From: Ilyomonas sp965199905
GTDB taxonomy: Bacteria; Bacteroidota; Bacteroidia; Chitinophagales; Chitinophagaceae
Length of the DNA: 64,000 nt
Assembly (NCBI GenBank): GCA_965199905.1
Contig: OZ241366.1
Coordinates: forward strand, 1,116,001-1,180,000
Reading direction: 5' to 3'
Below, in pieces: positions 54,682-63,381 of this stretch. A program made the translations under genes and the position numbers. The notes beneath the pieces are model-generated. The model saw only the letters and a list, made by a program, of their open reading frames with translations. It ran no database searches and was not told the DNA's origin. Numbering within the stretch: the stretch's first letter is position 1; each line of letters opens with the position of its first letter.

Positions 54682-55509
54682 ATGAAGTATCTCATTTTTT
54701 TACTGTCAGCAGTATGCGCACTATGTATTGAAGCAAGTGCACAGTATCTCCCAAAGAGTATTGAGCCTTACCGGATAACATTGAGCCATGATAAAACCAG
54801 CAATCTCATCTTTCCATCTTCCATCAAAAGTGTAGACAGGGGAAGCGAAAATATTCTTGCGCAGAAAGCGCCGGGAGTTGAAAACATTCTTCAGTTAAAA
54901 GCCGGAGAAGAAAACTTTAAAGAGACAAATGTAACTGTGGTCACGGCTGACGGACATTTCTATTCATTTGCCGTCAGCTATAATCCTTATCCCGGTACTC
55001 TCAACTATTCTTTTGTAAGCGATAGCGGTGAAAAAGCGATTGTAGCCAATCAGCCGATAACAAGCGTTTCATATAACAAGATTGCTAAACAGATTTTACA
55101 TCAAAAATCATCAATACACAAAATTGCAGTGGTTGAGAACGTGTGGCTTGGGCTGAATAATCTTTTTATAAAGGACAATATGCTGTGGCTGCATATTACT
55201 ATCTCCAACAACAGCTTGATACCGTTCAATCCTGCATTTCTCCGGGTGTTTATGCAGGACAAGAAACAGGTAACAAATACCGCCATTCAGCAAAGCGAAA
55301 TAACGCCATTGATTCCGGTGTCTTTACAAACGACAGATGCCCATTCCGCTCAATCTTATGTATTTGTCTGCTATCCTTTTTCATTACCGGATGCCAGGCA
55401 TTTAATTATTCAGGCAGGTGAAGCGGCAGGTAGCCGGCAACTTACGTTAGAGCTTACCCACCGTATCATGAAACAAATAAAGCCATTACCTCAAATAACC
55501 AATTACTAA
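54682..55509 (+). CDS. traN: Conjugal transfer protein TraN (DUF4138, VirB9-like)
   Basis: 275 residues with a signal peptide to about 20 (SAQYLPKS). DUF4138 features: TSNLIFPSSIKSVDRGSENI, GVENILQLKAGEENFKETNV and the turn FYSFAVSYNPYP. It forms the outer-membrane-proximal part of the channel with TraM. Transfer genes traO, traP and traQ of the classic order do not follow. Confidence 0.92.
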   Translation: MKYLIFLLSAVCALCIEASAQYLPKSIEPYRITLSHDKTSNLIFPSSIKSVDRGSENILAQKAPGVENILQLKAGEENFKETNVTVVTADGHFYSFAVSYNPYPGTLNYSFVSDSGEKAIVANQPITSVSYNKIAKQILHQKSSIHKIAVVENVWLGLNNLFIKDNMLWLHITISNNSLIPFNPAFLRVFMQDKKQVTNTAIQQSEITPLIPVSLQTTDAHSAQSYVFVCYPFSLPDARHLIIQAGEAAGSRQLTLELTHRIMKQIKPLPQITNY

Positions 55510-55520
55510 AAACAAAAAAT

Positions 55521-56318
55521 ATGAATCAGGTAAATTTTGAGTATTTGAAAGAGCAGTTAAGGAATACCGGCTTTGGGGAAAACTTGGGCGAGGCTTTGTC
55601 CGAGAAAATAAAAGAAAACCAACCCGAGTTTCAGCTTGCTATGACCCGGAAATTCGGAACTAGCGATGATGTCAATGCTACCCTCTACTTTAAACGTGGA
55701 GCCGACTCGGACATGTATTTCTTCAACCGTTACAATCTTCAACTGCTTAACAAAGACGGAGATGAAAAGGCTAAGCAGATGTTCTATATCAATAAAGGCA
55801 GTTCTGTTACTTTAAAGGAAGGTTATAACTTGTTAGAAGGTCGCGCGGTTCATAAAACTCTTACCAGCCGAGACAATGAGAAGTATGGTGCCTGGCTGCA
55901 ACTTGATTTTAAGAATGTATCTCCATCCGGCAACTATGAATTTAAAAAGCTTCATGATAACTATGGCTATAAGCTGGAAACTACTTTAGCTAAGTATCCC
56001 ATCAAAGAATTAAGTGATGAGAAGAGCAAACAGGACTTAATGAAATCGTTGGAGAAGGGCAACCTTCAGTCCGTGACAATCAAGGACGGTGACAAAGAAG
56101 AAAGAATATTTATTGCCGCAAATCCAGAGTATAAAACGCTGACAGCCTTCAATACAGGTGGTCAAAGAATAAAGCTGATTGACTTCTCGCAAAAGCAGGA
56201 AGAAAAGAAAGAAGCAACAGTAAAAACAGAACAATCGCAGAAACAAACGGCTCAGAAAGAGGCTCCGAAGCAAAATGAGAAGCCCGCTGCAAAAAGAACA
56301 AAAAAAGTGAAGGTGTAA
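55521..56318 (+). CDS. Conserved soluble protein of Bacteroidota mobile elements
   Basis: 265 residues with no signal or membrane segment. Family-like features: VNFEYLKEQLRNTGFGENLG, DSDMYFFNRYNLQL, FYINKGSSVTLKEGYNLLEG, NYGYKLETTLAKYPIKEL. The C-terminal 45 residues are a Lys/Gln/Glu-rich tail. I recognise it as a common gene in such elements but know no function. It follows traN by 11 bases. Confidence 0.78.
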   Translation: MNQVNFEYLKEQLRNTGFGENLGEALSEKIKENQPEFQLAMTRKFGTSDDVNATLYFKRGADSDMYFFNRYNLQLLNKDGDEKAKQMFYINKGSSVTLKEGYNLLEGRAVHKTLTSRDNEKYGAWLQLDFKNVSPSGNYEFKKLHDNYGYKLETTLAKYPIKELSDEKSKQDLMKSLEKGNLQSVTIKDGDKEERIFIAANPEYKTLTAFNTGGQRIKLIDFSQKQEEKKEATVKTEQSQKQTAQKEAPKQNEKPAAKRTKKVKV

Positions 56319-56330
56319 AGCGGAGAAAGG

Positions 56331-56723
56331 ATGTTGTACAGTGAAGAATTAACGAGGTTTATAGATGATGTGAAAGATGATGGGAGAATAGGTCCATCAC
56401 ATATCAGTTTGTTTATCGCCATTCTACAATATGCAGAACAAACTAAATCTTTGAATCCGGTTTGCGTATTTAGTAAAGACTTAATGCCTCTTGCTAAAAT
56501 ATCTGCAACAGCAACGTTCAACAAAAATATTTGGGAACTGCATAACTATGGATATATTACATACGAGCCTTCCTATAATCGTTTTTTAGGAAGCCTGATT
56601 TTTATAAATGAAATGTCTGAACATCTGAAAAAGGAGGTAAAGAATGGAGAAGGGAGAAAAGATTTTGAAAGAACCAGCCGAAAAGATGCTCTATTTATTA
56701 CAGAAAGAAATTCTCACGTTTGA
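56331..56723 (+). CDS. Small regulator-like protein at the element end
   Basis: 130 residues with a predicted winged-helix-like pattern (FIDDVKDDGRIGPSHISLFI, ISATATFNKNIWELHNYGYI). Genes like this stand before excisionase-like genes at the end of Bacteroidota elements. Its last 80 bases overlap the next gene, which has its own strong ribosome-binding site, so it may be expressed as a coupled pair. Confidence 0.65.
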   Translation: MLYSEELTRFIDDVKDDGRIGPSHISLFIAILQYAEQTKSLNPVCVFSKDLMPLAKISATATFNKNIWELHNYGYITYEPSYNRFLGSLIFINEMSEHLKKEVKNGEGRKDFERTSRKDALFITERNSHV

Positions 56724-56943
56724 GGAAGCCTGTATCTATCTTGGACGAAGTGCATCATCCATGTACAAGTTAACCAGTGGTAGATTGATCCCATATTATG
56801 TTCCTACAGGTAAACTAATTTATTTCAGAAGATCAGAGATAGATGCATGGGCACTTCAGAATAAGAGAAAAAGTAAAGACGAAATAAGAAATGATATTGA
56901 AGATTTTCTTTTGGAAGAAAAAACCAAGAGAATATCAAACTAA
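56644..56943 (+). CDS. Excisionase-like helix-turn-helix protein
   Basis: 99 residues with a MerR/excisionase-type HTH (about 22-70: ILTFEEACIYLGRSASSMYK, SGRLIPYYVPTGKLIYFRRS) and an acidic tail. AGGAGG (56632-56637) lies 6 bases before the ATG, a strong Shine-Dalgarno for this phylum that fixes the start inside the previous gene. Such proteins direct excision of the element by its integrase, and this one sits about 130 bases from the presumed attachment site. The role is inferred from fold and position. Confidence 0.78.
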   Translation: MEKGEKILKEPAEKMLYLLQKEILTFEEACIYLGRSASSMYKLTSGRLIPYYVPTGKLIYFRRSEIDAWALQNKRKSKDEIRNDIEDFLLEEKTKRISN

Positions 56944-56945
56944 AA

Positions 56946-56980
56946 AGAGCGGTGATTTGAAAATCACCGCTCTTTTTTTT
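56946..56980 (+). terminator. Strong terminator at the end of the element genes
   Basis: The stem AGAGCGGTGATTT/AAATCACCGCTCT with a 2-base centre (about 12 usable pairs) is followed by eight T residues. It begins just past the stop of the excisionase-like gene and would end the transfer transcript before the tRNA. Confidence 0.93.
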
Positions 56981-57001
56981 CTATTTATTATTAGCAATCA
57001 T

Positions 57002-57024
57002 TTGGTGCAAATCTTGGTGCAAAT
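57002..57024. repeat. Tandem 11-mer repeat beside the tRNA, possible integrase arm site
   Basis: TTGGTGCAAAT occurs at 57002-57012 and again at 57014-57024, a 12-base period. Short direct repeats near a tRNA-embedded attachment core often bind the arm domain of tyrosine integrases. No other copy was noticed in the window. Confidence 0.45.
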
Positions 57025-57060
57025 AAAAAAGCACTTATCATTTTTACAATGTAAGTGCTT
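57025..57060 (-). terminator. Terminator behind tRNA-Asn
   Basis: On the minus strand AAGCACTTA and TAAGTGCTT pair around a 14-base loop and are followed by a T-run. It lies 10 bases past the tRNA 3' end and would stop tRNA transcription before it enters the element. Confidence 0.85.
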
Positions 57061-57070
57061 GATTTTCAGG

Positions 57071-57144
57071 CTCCCGAAGCTGGACTCGAACCAGCGACCC
57101 TCTGATTAACAGTCAGATGCTCTAACCAACTGAGCTATTCGGGA
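57071..57144 (-). tRNA. tRNA-Asn (GTT)
   Basis: A 74-base cloverleaf read on the minus strand: acceptor TCCCGAA/TTCGGGA with discriminator G, D-loop GCTCAGTTGGTTAGAGC, anticodon stem CTGACT-GTT-AATCAG with GTT at 57110-57108, and GGTTCGAGTCC in the T arm. The 3' CCA is not fully encoded (CCT follows). The gene is intact; its 3' half faces the element, the usual geometry when a tRNA 3' end serves as the attachment site and is rebuilt by the incoming DNA. Confidence 0.97.
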
Positions 57145-57231
57145 TTGTTCCCTTTTGTAAGGGGTTGCAAAAATAAGAGAAAATCGGTTTTTTCCAAATC
57201 GTTTTTGAAATTGTTTTCTGCAATAAATATT

Positions 57232-58419
57232 TTATGAAAATGCAGGTCGGTATGGATAGCGCACCGCGTACATATCTTTCACTTTTTGCAGAATGAAATC
57301 GCGCAGCCCATCAATGTTTTGCCGCTCGGTGGCAGATATAAAAATCGCATTGCCGCTTGTTTCACCTTCCCAGCGCTCACGCAGGTCGCGGCGCATTTCT
57401 GTTTTTACATCATCCTGCAGCCATTCATCGAACGTTGCCTTTTCGTATAAATCCATTTTATTAAAAATCATCAATATCGGCTTATCAAAAGCGTTGAGTT
57501 CCTGTAATGTTTTATTCACAATACCAATGTGTTCCTCATACTGCGGGTGAGAGACATCAACGACATGCAACAGAATGTCTGCTTCACGCACTTCATCAAG
57601 CGTGCTTTTAAAACTTTCAATCAGGTGATGCGGCAGTTTGCGGATAAAACCAACCGTATCGCTCAGCAAAAACGGCGTGGCTTCAAACACCACTTTTCGC
57701 GTGGTTGTATCAAGGGTTGCAAACAGTTTGTTTTCGGCAAATACATCACTCTTGCTCAGCAGGTTCATGATGGTGCTTTTGCCAACGTTCGTATAGCCAA
57801 CCAGCGCTACACGAATCAGTTCTCCACGCTCCTTCCTTTGTGTAAACGACTGCTTATCTATTTCCTGCAATCTTTTGCGCAGCAAAGAAATTTTATCTTT
57901 TACAATACGCCTGTCTGTTTCAATTTCTGTTTCACCTGGTCCGCGCGAACCAATGCCGCCACCTTGCCGTTCCAGGTGTTTCCACATACCTTTCAGGCGC
58001 GGCAACAGGTATTGATATTGCGCCAGCTCTACCTGAACCTTTGACTGTGCCGTGCGGGCGCGCCGCGCAAAAATGTCGAGAATCAAATCACTCCGGTCAA
58101 TGGTTTTTATCCCGAGCTCTTTCTCAATATTTGTAATTTGCGAGCCGGTGAGTTCATCGTCGAAAATAGCAATGTCAATGCCTTTGCTTTGCACGTATTG
58201 CTTAATTTCTTCCAGCTTGCCACTGCCCACAAATGTGCGGCTATCAGGATGAGGCATCTTTTGTAAAAAGCGCTTAACCGAAATGGCACCGGCGGTTTCA
58301 GCTAAAAAAGCCAGCTCATCCATATATTCCTGAACCTGTTGCTCGGTTTCATCTTTCTGGATCAATCCCACAAGAACGGCGCGTTCTTCCTTATTTATTT
58401 TTTGTTGTTTATCTATCAA
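57232..58419 (-). CDS. hflX: GTPase HflX
   Basis: 395 residues, TTG start at 58419 in the position expected for the family (no in-frame ATG fits). The HflX domain (RMKGMWKHLERQGGGIGSRGPGETEIETDRR region, about 140-170) and the G domain with GYTNVGKSTIMNLL, DTVGFIRKLPHHL and NKMD are present. It binds 50S ribosomes and rescues stalled ones under stress. It is chromosomal, just outside the element. Confidence 0.95.
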   Translation of the reverse strand: MIDKQQKINKEERAVLVGLIQKDETEQQVQEYMDELAFLAETAGAISVKRFLQKMPHPDSRTFVGSGKLEEIKQYVQSKGIDIAIFDDELTGSQITNIEKELGIKTIDRSDLILDIFARRARTAQSKVQVELAQYQYLLPRLKGMWKHLERQGGGIGSRGPGETEIETDRRIVKDKISLLRKRLQEIDKQSFTQRKERGELIRVALVGYTNVGKSTIMNLLSKSDVFAENKLFATLDTTTRKVVFEATPFLLSDTVGFIRKLPHHLIESFKSTLDEVREADILLHVVDVSHPQYEEHIGIVNKTLQELNAFDKPILMIFNKMDLYEKATFDEWLQDDVKTEMRRDLRERWEGETSGNAIFISATERQNIDGLRDFILQKVKDMYAVRYPYRPAFS

Positions 58420-58634
58420 GGTTATAACTGTTTGGTCTGCAAATTAAAGTATGGCAATTTTTTACAAAGAGTCAGCAATAATAAAGATACCGGATGATGT
58501 TGTCAAATGTTTAGGATATTGTTTTATGAAAATATTCAAATAATTTTCTCTTTTTTGATTGGATGTAATGACATTAGCTTCTCTTCACCTTTTAAACATT
58601 CAATCATAAATAATTAGCTTCAAAAGTCAATTGT
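58420..58634. other. Intergenic region between hflX and pyrF
   Basis: 215 bases, AT-rich. I see no gene, repeat or strong hairpin here. Confidence 0.5.
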
Positions 58635-59480
58635 TCAATCCTGCAACACATTGCTTGCCTGCAGGTACAATAGCATTTCTGTCCCATATTCTTTGGCGGC
58701 TTCTCCCGCTTTTTTAGCATAATCCTCACCATTACCTGCATAAATAATTCCCCTGCTCACATTTACCAATGCCCCGCAATTTTTATTCATCGCATAATCC
58801 GAAATATCTTTCAAACTTCCGCCTTGCGCGCCTACGCCCGGCACCAGTAAGAAATGGTCTGGTATCAATTTTCGTATCGAAGAAAATTGGCTGGCTTGTG
58901 TAGCGCCTATCACGAACATCAGGTTCTGCGCGGTTCCCCACGATGAAGTTTTTACCAACACTTTTTCATAAAGATGATAGGCTGAATCGTCCTTTTGACC
59001 GCCTGAAACTGAAAGCATTTCAAAATCAGAAGCGCCTTTATTCGAAGTCAGTCCCAGCAGGATCGTTACCTTATTTTCATATTCTAAAAAAGGACGCACG
59101 CTGTCTTCGCCCATGTAAGGGTTCACGGTAACCGCATCAAATGGCAACGTTTCAAAAAATGTTTTTGCGTAATGCGCAGATGTGTTGCCAATATCGCCAC
59201 GCTTGGCATCAGCTATGGAAAAATGTGTGTTTGGAATTGCATGCAAGGTTTCTTCCATCGCCTCCCAGCCTTTTATCCCTTGCGACTCATAGAATGCCGT
59301 ATTGATTTTATAAGACACGCAGAAGCTTTTTGTTGCCTCAATGATGGCTTTATTAAATTCGGCCACTCCGTTTTTCTTTTCTTTCAGGTGTTTGGGCAAT
59401 TTTTCAATATCTGTATCCAGACCCACGCATAAGTAACTCTGCTTCGCCTGTATTTGTTGAATAAGTTCAGCGATATTCAT
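58635..59480 (-). CDS. pyrF: Orotidine 5'-phosphate decarboxylase
   Basis: 281 residues, the length of the longer PyrF class found in Bacteroidota and mycobacteria. Substrate and catalytic features: CVGLDTD, the catalytic stretch SIADAKRGDIGNTSAHYAK (Asp-Ala-Lys-Arg-Gly-Asp), TVNPYMGEDSV, LVPGVGAQGG and NVSRGIIYAG. It makes UMP from OMP in the last step of pyrimidine synthesis. Single gene on the minus strand. Confidence 0.97.
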   Translation of the reverse strand: MNIAELIQQIQAKQSYLCVGLDTDIEKLPKHLKEKKNGVAEFNKAIIEATKSFCVSYKINTAFYESQGIKGWEAMEETLHAIPNTHFSIADAKRGDIGNTSAHYAKTFFETLPFDAVTVNPYMGEDSVRPFLEYENKVTILLGLTSNKGASDFEMLSVSGGQKDDSAYHLYEKVLVKTSSWGTAQNLMFVIGATQASQFSSIRKLIPDHFLLVPGVGAQGGSLKDISDYAMNKNCGALVNVSRGIIYAGNGEDYAKKAGEAAKEYGTEMLLYLQASNVLQD

Positions 59481-59864
59481 AAAGCAAATGTAGTTTGTAC
59501 AAATGTTTTGCGCTCAAAGATCAATAACAAGCGCATCATAAATTTTAAGTCGAAGATCAGTTTAACTACAATATAAAAACAGTTTTCAGTGATCATTGTT
59601 CATTGCTTTTTTCATTGTTAATTATAGTTTCTGCATGTCGAAGCAGCAAGAATTCTCCTGTCAAGACTTGCCTGCCGGCACACAAGTTTCGACACATTGA
59701 TGAAGCTTTTACGAAAGCAACGACAAACATCCATTTCAAAAAATTCATTACTTGTTTTATTTTACGGAAGCGTAAAAAAGGGCTACACAATGGCAGCCCT
59801 TCAATATAATAATATGAGAAAAATAATTTTTGCAGCACCGGTTTTCATGATGAAACAACCTCAT
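59481..59864. other. 384-base gap between pyrF and the ricT-like gene
   Basis: It holds the terminator at 59772-59801. A 68-codon plus-strand frame from a TTG at 59603 begins like a lipoprotein (LFSLLIIVSACRSSKNSP) but continues into the terminator and has no ATG, so I do not call it a gene. Confidence 0.5.
59772..59801 (-). terminator. Terminator after the ricT-like gene
   Basis: The stem AAGGGCT/AGCCCTT with a 10-base loop is followed on the minus strand by a T-run, 64 bases past the stop codon. Confidence 0.75.
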
Positions 59865-61280
59865 TTAGCCTTGCTCGTCGGGACTCTTCGGAGGTAGTGG
59901 TGGCTGTTGCGCCTTTGGCGGTCGCTGGTTATTTTGATTTGGCGGCGGATTTCTTCTTTGTCCGCCTTGTTGTCCACCATTTTGCGGTGGCTGCTGAGGC
60001 CGCTGCTGGTTGTTCTGATTTCCTTTCTGCTGCTGTGGCTGATTGCGTTGCTGAGGCTGTCCGCCGCGCTGGGGCTGTATTTGCGGCTTACCGGTAACAG
60101 GCGCATTATTGCCTTTGGCTTTTTGCTGCGGCGCATCTTGCCTGCCTCCTCTCCTGTCGTCTTCCCGCTCTTTATCTTTTCTTTTTTTGCTGTTTCTTTC
60201 TAAACTGCGCAGTGAAATTTGTCCAACCACATCCACAAATGTTGGCTCTATTTCCTTTGGCTTGCTGGTGGTAATTTCAACAGCTTCCAGTTCAGCAGGC
60301 CGTTCGCCTTTTGCGTTCATACGAACAATTTCCTTTACCCTCGTAATGGTAACAGGGTATTGACGGTTGCTTTCAGAAAGCATATACCACATCAGGTTTT
60401 TGAAGATGTCCTTCTTAACCAGTGAAGCATATCCTTTAGCAAGTTGTAGCGTATCGGCATTATTAGGAAACCCTTGCAATGCATCCAGGTAAGTATCCAG
60501 CTCGTAATTTAAACAACACTTCAGGCGACCACACTGACCGCTGAGTTTTGTTTGATTGATGGATAAATTCTGGTAACGTGCGGCTGTAGTGGTAACGCTT
60601 TTAAAATCGGTAAGCCAGGTAGAGCAGCAAAGCTCTCTGCCACAACTGCCAATGCCGCCCACTTTACCGGCATCCTGGCGAATGCCAATCTGCCTCATTT
60701 CTACTTTTACTTTGAACTCTGAAGCAAAGATTTTAATCATCTCGCGAAAGTCAACGCGGTCGTCGGCAGTATAATAAAACGTTCCTTTTCTGCCATCTGC
60801 CTGAAACTCAACTTCGCTTAGTTTCATATGCAGATTCAAGCTTCTTGAAATGGCGCGGCTGCGCATCAATGCTTCTGCTTCGCGGGCTTTTTGCTGTTCA
60901 AAAGATTGAATATCTTTTTCCGTACTGCGACGGATAATTTTTTTCATGTCAGGATTCAGCTCATCCACACTGCGCTTCTTCATTTGCAGGCGCACCAACT
61001 CACCGGTCAAGCTTACTTCGCCAACATCATATCCGCTTACGCCTTCAATGGTTACCAGCTCTCCTTTTTCAAAGGGCTGCAGAGTAATATTGCGATAAAA
61101 ATCTTTCCGGCTGCCTTGCTTGAAAGACACTTCTACAACTTTGCAACTGCCATCAGAATCGTCATAAGGCATATTTTTCAGCCAGTCGTAAACATTCATC
61201 CGGTTACAACTGCCGGTGCCGCAACTGCCGTTGCTTTTGCAACCATTTGGTGTGCCGGTACCACACGATCCGCATCCCAT
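59865..61280 (-). CDS. ricT: PSP1-domain protein, RicT/YaaT-like
   Basis: 471 residues. The N-terminus is Gly/Cys-rich (MGCGSCGTGTPNGCKSNGSC). The PSP1 core (about 45-300) has the Cys clusters IGSCGRELCCSTWL and SGQCGRLKCCLNYE, which bind iron-sulphur in B. subtilis RicT relatives. The last 110 residues are a Gln/Asn/Pro/Gly-rich low-complexity tail. The B. subtilis relative acts in RNA processing complexes; the Bacteroidota role is not known to me. It lies 212 bases downstream of holB, as in many genomes of the phylum. Confidence 0.88.
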   Translation of the reverse strand: MGCGSCGTGTPNGCKSNGSCGTGSCNRMNVYDWLKNMPYDDSDGSCKVVEVSFKQGSRKDFYRNITLQPFEKGELVTIEGVSGYDVGEVSLTGELVRLQMKKRSVDELNPDMKKIIRRSTEKDIQSFEQQKAREAEALMRSRAISRSLNLHMKLSEVEFQADGRKGTFYYTADDRVDFREMIKIFASEFKVKVEMRQIGIRQDAGKVGGIGSCGRELCCSTWLTDFKSVTTTAARYQNLSINQTKLSGQCGRLKCCLNYELDTYLDALQGFPNNADTLQLAKGYASLVKKDIFKNLMWYMLSESNRQYPVTITRVKEIVRMNAKGERPAELEAVEITTSKPKEIEPTFVDVVGQISLRSLERNSKKRKDKEREDDRRGGRQDAPQQKAKGNNAPVTGKPQIQPQRGGQPQQRNQPQQQKGNQNNQQRPQQPPQNGGQQGGQRRNPPPNQNNQRPPKAQQPPLPPKSPDEQG

Positions 61281-61492
61281 TCTCTATATCAGGTTTGTAC
61301 GATTTATAAAATTGTTTCTTGTAAACGAAAGACAAACCGGCGCGATGCGATTAAAGATTGTATAAACTTCGGGCACAAGCTGTTTTATGGCAATGGTAGC
61401 TACTTTTTCTATTGGAAATAAACAGGAAAAGCGGCTTTATTTTATGTTTATAAATCTATCAGAATCAGGCAATTCACACAGTTCCTTCTCTC

Positions 61493-62707
61493 TCACTCAG
61501 TCAAAATTAGTGCTTTGTCCTGAATAATATGATGTAGCCTGATAGTAAGCGCATGAAACAACATGCGGGCATGGGCGTTGCGTTCGATATGATAAATGGC
61601 TTTGTCAAGTTCTTCCGACATTACATGTTGCTGATTCACGCCGGCAATCTTGCCAAGCCGCTGCGCAAAATCGCGCTCGTTATCAGGCATTGCAATGGCA
61701 TCGGGTCCTAACACTTTTATGCGAATGCTTTGCCCGATGAGATGATTAAAATACCTGAGAAATTGTTTCTGTTTTTCGCGCCCTAGCTTGCTTATTTCAT
61801 CCAGCCATTTTAGCTGCTCAGGCAGCATGCGGCGGATAATAAATTTCAGCCAGTCGCTTAAAAAGCTTTGCCAGTCGTCTTCGGCATGCTGCAATTGCTG
61901 AAGTGCTTCGCGATAATTGCCTTGCACAATGGCAGCCACCTGTTGTGCTTTTGCCAATGGAACATTTCCACGTGTATGCAGCGCTTCGCGTACAGAAGCA
62001 TCATCAGGCGCGGGAACTTTTACAAGCTGACAACGCGATAGAATCGTTGGCAAAATTGCTTCCTCGTTTTCGGCAACTAAAATAAACAAGGTATTAGCCG
62101 GCGGTTCTTCTATCAGCTTTAATAGCTTATTGCCTTCCTTGCCTAAATATTCCGGCATCCATAGAACGAGTATTTTGTATTTGCTTTCAAAACTTTTCAG
62201 GCTCAGCGTGCGAATGATGTCGCTGCATTCTTCGGCTGTGATATTGCCTTGTTTATTTTCTGCGCCAATGTGCTGCAGCCAGTCGAATACATTACCATAA
62301 GGATAGATTTGTAAGAACTCACGCCAATCTTTAATATAATCTGTGCTTACCGGCTTATCGCCACTTTTTTTAGGAATAACAGGATAGGAATAATGAATAT
62401 CAGGATGCGCATATTGCGCAGCTTTTATGCAAGCCGGGCATTCGCCGCAGGAATCGAGTTGGTGAGTGGCGGGTTGTGAGTGGTAAGTGTTTAATTCGTG
62501 CGATTCACTGCTGTTAGTCGGCTCATCGCTGATAGCGGATGGCTTATTTTCGCATACAACATACTGCGAAAATGCAATAGCAAGTGGCAAGGCGCCATTT
62601 CCTTCTTTACCTAAAAACAATAGTGCGTGGCTGAGCCGGTTGTGCTGCATCATATCTGCGAGATGCTGCTTTGTATCACCCAATCCTATCACGTCGGAAA
62701 ACTGCAT
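61493..62707 (-). CDS. holB: DNA polymerase III delta' subunit
   Basis: 404 residues. LSHALLFLGKEGNGALPLAI is the P-loop region of the clamp-loader fold (without a complete Walker A, as usual for delta'). A zinc-binding segment, CGECPACIKAAQYAHPDIHY, and the sensor stretch EYLGKEGNKLLKLIEEPPANT follow. An insert around residues 55-80 (SAISDEPTNSSESHELNTYH) is longer than usual. It is part of the clamp loader that places beta clamps on DNA. Confidence 0.93.
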   Translation of the reverse strand: MQFSDVIGLGDTKQHLADMMQHNRLSHALLFLGKEGNGALPLAIAFSQYVVCENKPSAISDEPTNSSESHELNTYHSQPATHQLDSCGECPACIKAAQYAHPDIHYSYPVIPKKSGDKPVSTDYIKDWREFLQIYPYGNVFDWLQHIGAENKQGNITAEECSDIIRTLSLKSFESKYKILVLWMPEYLGKEGNKLLKLIEEPPANTLFILVAENEEAILPTILSRCQLVKVPAPDDASVREALHTRGNVPLAKAQQVAAIVQGNYREALQQLQHAEDDWQSFLSDWLKFIIRRMLPEQLKWLDEISKLGREKQKQFLRYFNHLIGQSIRIKVLGPDAIAMPDNERDFAQRLGKIAGVNQQHVMSEELDKAIYHIERNAHARMLFHALTIRLHHIIQDKALILTE

Positions 62708-63003
62708 GTGGCGAAACTATGAAAGGAGGAATGGAAATGAAATTTGTTTTTTTGAGGTGAAATGTTTTGGAATATTGATGGCTGCTACTGAATTATCTAA
62801 AAAATTCTCTGTGCAGCTTTGTACTCTTCGAATCTTCGTGGTTCTATAAAAATCTTCATCATTGCCCGGAACCTTGATGGGAGCATTGCTGCGTGTAGAA
62901 GCCCGCAGGAATGGCAATAACTGTCGATCACAAAGGCGACGGACGATGGTTATAAAAAAATGCGTTTTGTATTATTTGATTTCCTTATTAAATGCAAGAT
63001 TCA

Positions 63004-63294
63004 TCAATTGTTCTTGCCTTCCATCTTGTCGCAATAAGCCACGGAGCCAAGACGAAAGCGGAAAGGGATTTTGGTAATTTTTTCCAGCTTGTATTCTTTA
63101 TCGCAGAAGAAAGGGAGGTTTTTGATTGTCAGGTTTTGCGGGATAACTGTAGGTAAATGATTGAGGGATAGATTTAGCTGCGGAGCAAAACGGATATTGC
63201 CGGTACGAGAGCTGTCGGACGTTTTTGTTTGTGCACTCGTTTGTATATAAAAGAAAAAGCACAAACCGCACAACGCAAAATTTTTCAACATCAT
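63004..63294 (-). CDS. Small secreted protein of unknown function
   Basis: 96 residues with a signal peptide (MLKNFALCGLCFFFYIQTSA), either of two adjacent ATGs serving as start. The rest has two Cys (PFFCDKEYKLEK and VAYCDKMEGK) that may form a disulphide. No family recognised. It is divergent from rpoN with an 87-base shared promoter region. The 296 bases to its left (62708-63003) show nothing I can name. Confidence 0.6.
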   Translation of the reverse strand: MMLKNFALCGLCFFFYIQTSAQTKTSDSSRTGNIRFAPQLNLSLNHLPTVIPQNLTIKNLPFFCDKEYKLEKITKIPFRFRLGSVAYCDKMEGKNN

Positions 63295-63381
63295 AAAAAT
63301 ATTAGCATTGCAAAATTAGCAGCGAGCCGTTAGTTTTGCAAAAATCGTACTACAATTTTAGGATAAGATTTAATTTTAGAA

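Larger units (their letters stand above)
1..57070. mobile_element. Integrative and conjugative element, left end outside the window
   Basis: The right boundary is the 3' end of a tRNA-Asn gene at 57071. To its right all genes are housekeeping genes; to its left lie a transfer operon, defence genes, an IS remnant and a metal-resistance island. The transfer genes match the Bacteroidota CTnDOT-like type (TraE, F, G, J, K, M, N). No integrase, relaxase, coupling protein or second copy of the tRNA end was seen, so the left end and mobilisation genes are probably further left, or the element is defective. It is possible that the arsenic genes at 1-503 lie outside the element; I cannot decide this from the window. 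Confidence 0.7.

Noticed and set aside
56982..57024. Minus-strand frame with DLHQ repeated, resembling the end of an integrase
   Set aside because: Only about a dozen codons; it comes from the tandem 11-mer repeat, and no integrase sequence continues upstream of it.
59603..59809. 68-codon frame resembling a small lipoprotein (LLIIVSACRSSKNS)
   Set aside because: TTG start, no Shine-Dalgarno, and it reads through the terminator stem at 59778-59801.
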